From positions 1-7,659 of the forward strand of contig DYDC01000124.1 in the NCBI GenBank assembly GCA_020718125.1: 7,659 nucleotides of DNA, written 5' to 3'. How positions within the stretch are numbered: the stretch's first letter is position 1; each line of letters opens with the position of its first letter. The notes under the pieces were generated by a model that saw only the letters and a list, made by a program, of their open reading frames with translations, made no database searches and was not told where the DNA came from. The translations under genes and the position numbers were made by a program. The stretch is from Methylacidiphilum sp. (GTDB lineage Bacteria; Verrucomicrobiota; Verrucomicrobiia; CAIQCK01). Shown here one piece after another: positions 7,403-7,659 of the stretch.

Positions 7403-7464
7403 GGCCAATGGCAAACTTTTCAATCTCTCCACTGGAATTAAAGGTTGACCGCGTTTCCTTTCAA

Positions 7465-7595
7465 TCTAGCAGCCTGTCGGACTTAGGCGTAAGTCACGTG
7501 ATTGCAGGCTGCCTGTTTTTGACCAGAAAAAGTGCGACCGTTGAAAACGCGCGACTTGCGAAATTTTCCGCGCCTAAGTCCGACAAACTCCTAGA
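7465..7595. mobile_element. MITE-like non-autonomous element with 25-bp terminal inverted repeats
   Basis: The left end (7465-7489) and the reverse complement of the right end (7571-7595) agree at 22 of 25 positions. The inner 15 bp are perfect: TGTCGGACTTAGGCG at 7475-7489 and CGCCTAAGTCCGACA at 7571-7585. CTAG sits symmetrically at the outer edge of both ends (7466-7469 and 7591-7594). It could be a target-site duplication, which would leave a 121-bp element at 7470-7590, or part of the repeat, since CTAG is its own complement. The interior has no coding capacity. Small size, matched ends and no transposase fit a MITE moved in trans by a DDE transposase. A CTAG target would suit some IS5-group or similar elements, but I cannot assign the family. 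A structured RNA or intergenic repeat family is the main alternative. Confidence 0.7.
7480..7495. repeat. Hairpin at the left end of the MITE-like element
   Basis: GACTTA (7480-7485) and TAAGTC (7490-7495) form a perfect 6-bp stem with a GGCG loop, using the inner part of the left terminal repeat. Close by are the 8-bp palindrome TCACGTGA (7494-7501) and CAGGCTGC (7505-7512), which complements GCAGCCTG at the left edge (7469-7476). The right end lacks these extra pairings, so the element is asymmetric inside its terminal repeats. Confidence 0.65.
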
Positions 7596-7659
7596 CTGCG
7601 CATTGTAAGTCTCTTTAATACTGATGCAACGAGGCCTCACGGGTCATTATGTGCCAGTT

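Larger units (their letters stand above)
7304..7659. other. Gene-free tail after purH
   Basis: No credible gene is seen in these 356 bp. The part before about 7403 holds a weak terminator candidate. GC content then drops, and a MITE-like inverted-repeat element occupies 7465-7595. The last 64 bp is mixed composition with a GAGGCCTC palindrome (7631-7638) and no recognisable promoter. A 66-codon open frame at 7408-7608 crosses the element, has no ribosome-binding site or family likeness, and is probably chance. Confidence 0.7.

Noticed and set aside
7494..7501. TCACGTGA palindrome as a regulator binding site
   Set aside because: It lies inside the MITE-like element with no gene placed to be controlled by it; it is better treated as part of the element's internal structure.
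7408..7608. 66-codon plus-strand frame in the 3' spacer
   Set aside because: It runs through the MITE-like element and both its terminal repeats, lacks a Shine-Dalgarno and resembles no family.

Overview
The window is GC-rich, densely coding bacterial chromosome. Gene content and order suggest a member of the Verrucomicrobiota, possibly a Limisphaerales/Pedosphaera-like lineage. The grounds are a secretin with long Ala/Pro/Gly-rich linkers and the order 5'-3' exonuclease – coaE – rho. As I recall, this parallels the polA–coaE–rho order of chlamydiae and relatives. The taxon is an inference from gene content, not from a marker gene.

Layout. (1) 1-1668, +: the C-terminal part of a type II secretion / type IV pilus secretin, cut by the left edge, followed by a short GC hairpin with a T-run (1670-1696). 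(2) 1746-2639, +: a stand-alone PolA-type 5'-3' (flap) exonuclease with every expected metal-binding acid but no polymerase domain, ending in a possible sliding-clamp-binding peptide. (3) 2665-2692: a good sigma70-type promoter, then coaE (2810-3436) and rho (3455-4861), 18 nt apart and probably one operon. (4) 4925-5627, -: an overlapping MNT nucleotidyltransferase / HEPN pair, a toxin-antitoxin-type cassette lying convergent to rho and divergent from purH. (5) 5747-7303, +: full-length purH, whose likely promoter lies so close to the ATG that the mRNA may be leaderless. (6) 7304-7659: a gene-free tail with a weak terminator and a 131-bp element whose imperfect 25-bp terminal inverted repeats contain CTAG at both outer ends. 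It looks like a miniature inverted-repeat transposable element (MITE).

Most of the window is housekeeping: DNA replication/repair (exonuclease), the last step of coenzyme A synthesis (CoaE), transcription termination (Rho) and the last two steps of IMP synthesis (PurH). The accessory parts are the MNT/HEPN cassette and the MITE-like element. The main points for follow-up are the uncoupled exonuclease at the usual polA position with its clamp-like tail, the MITE-like element, and a promoter pattern shared by coaE and purH. I found no tRNA, rRNA, CRISPR array or complete insertion sequence, and I cannot claim a wholly new multi-gene system here.
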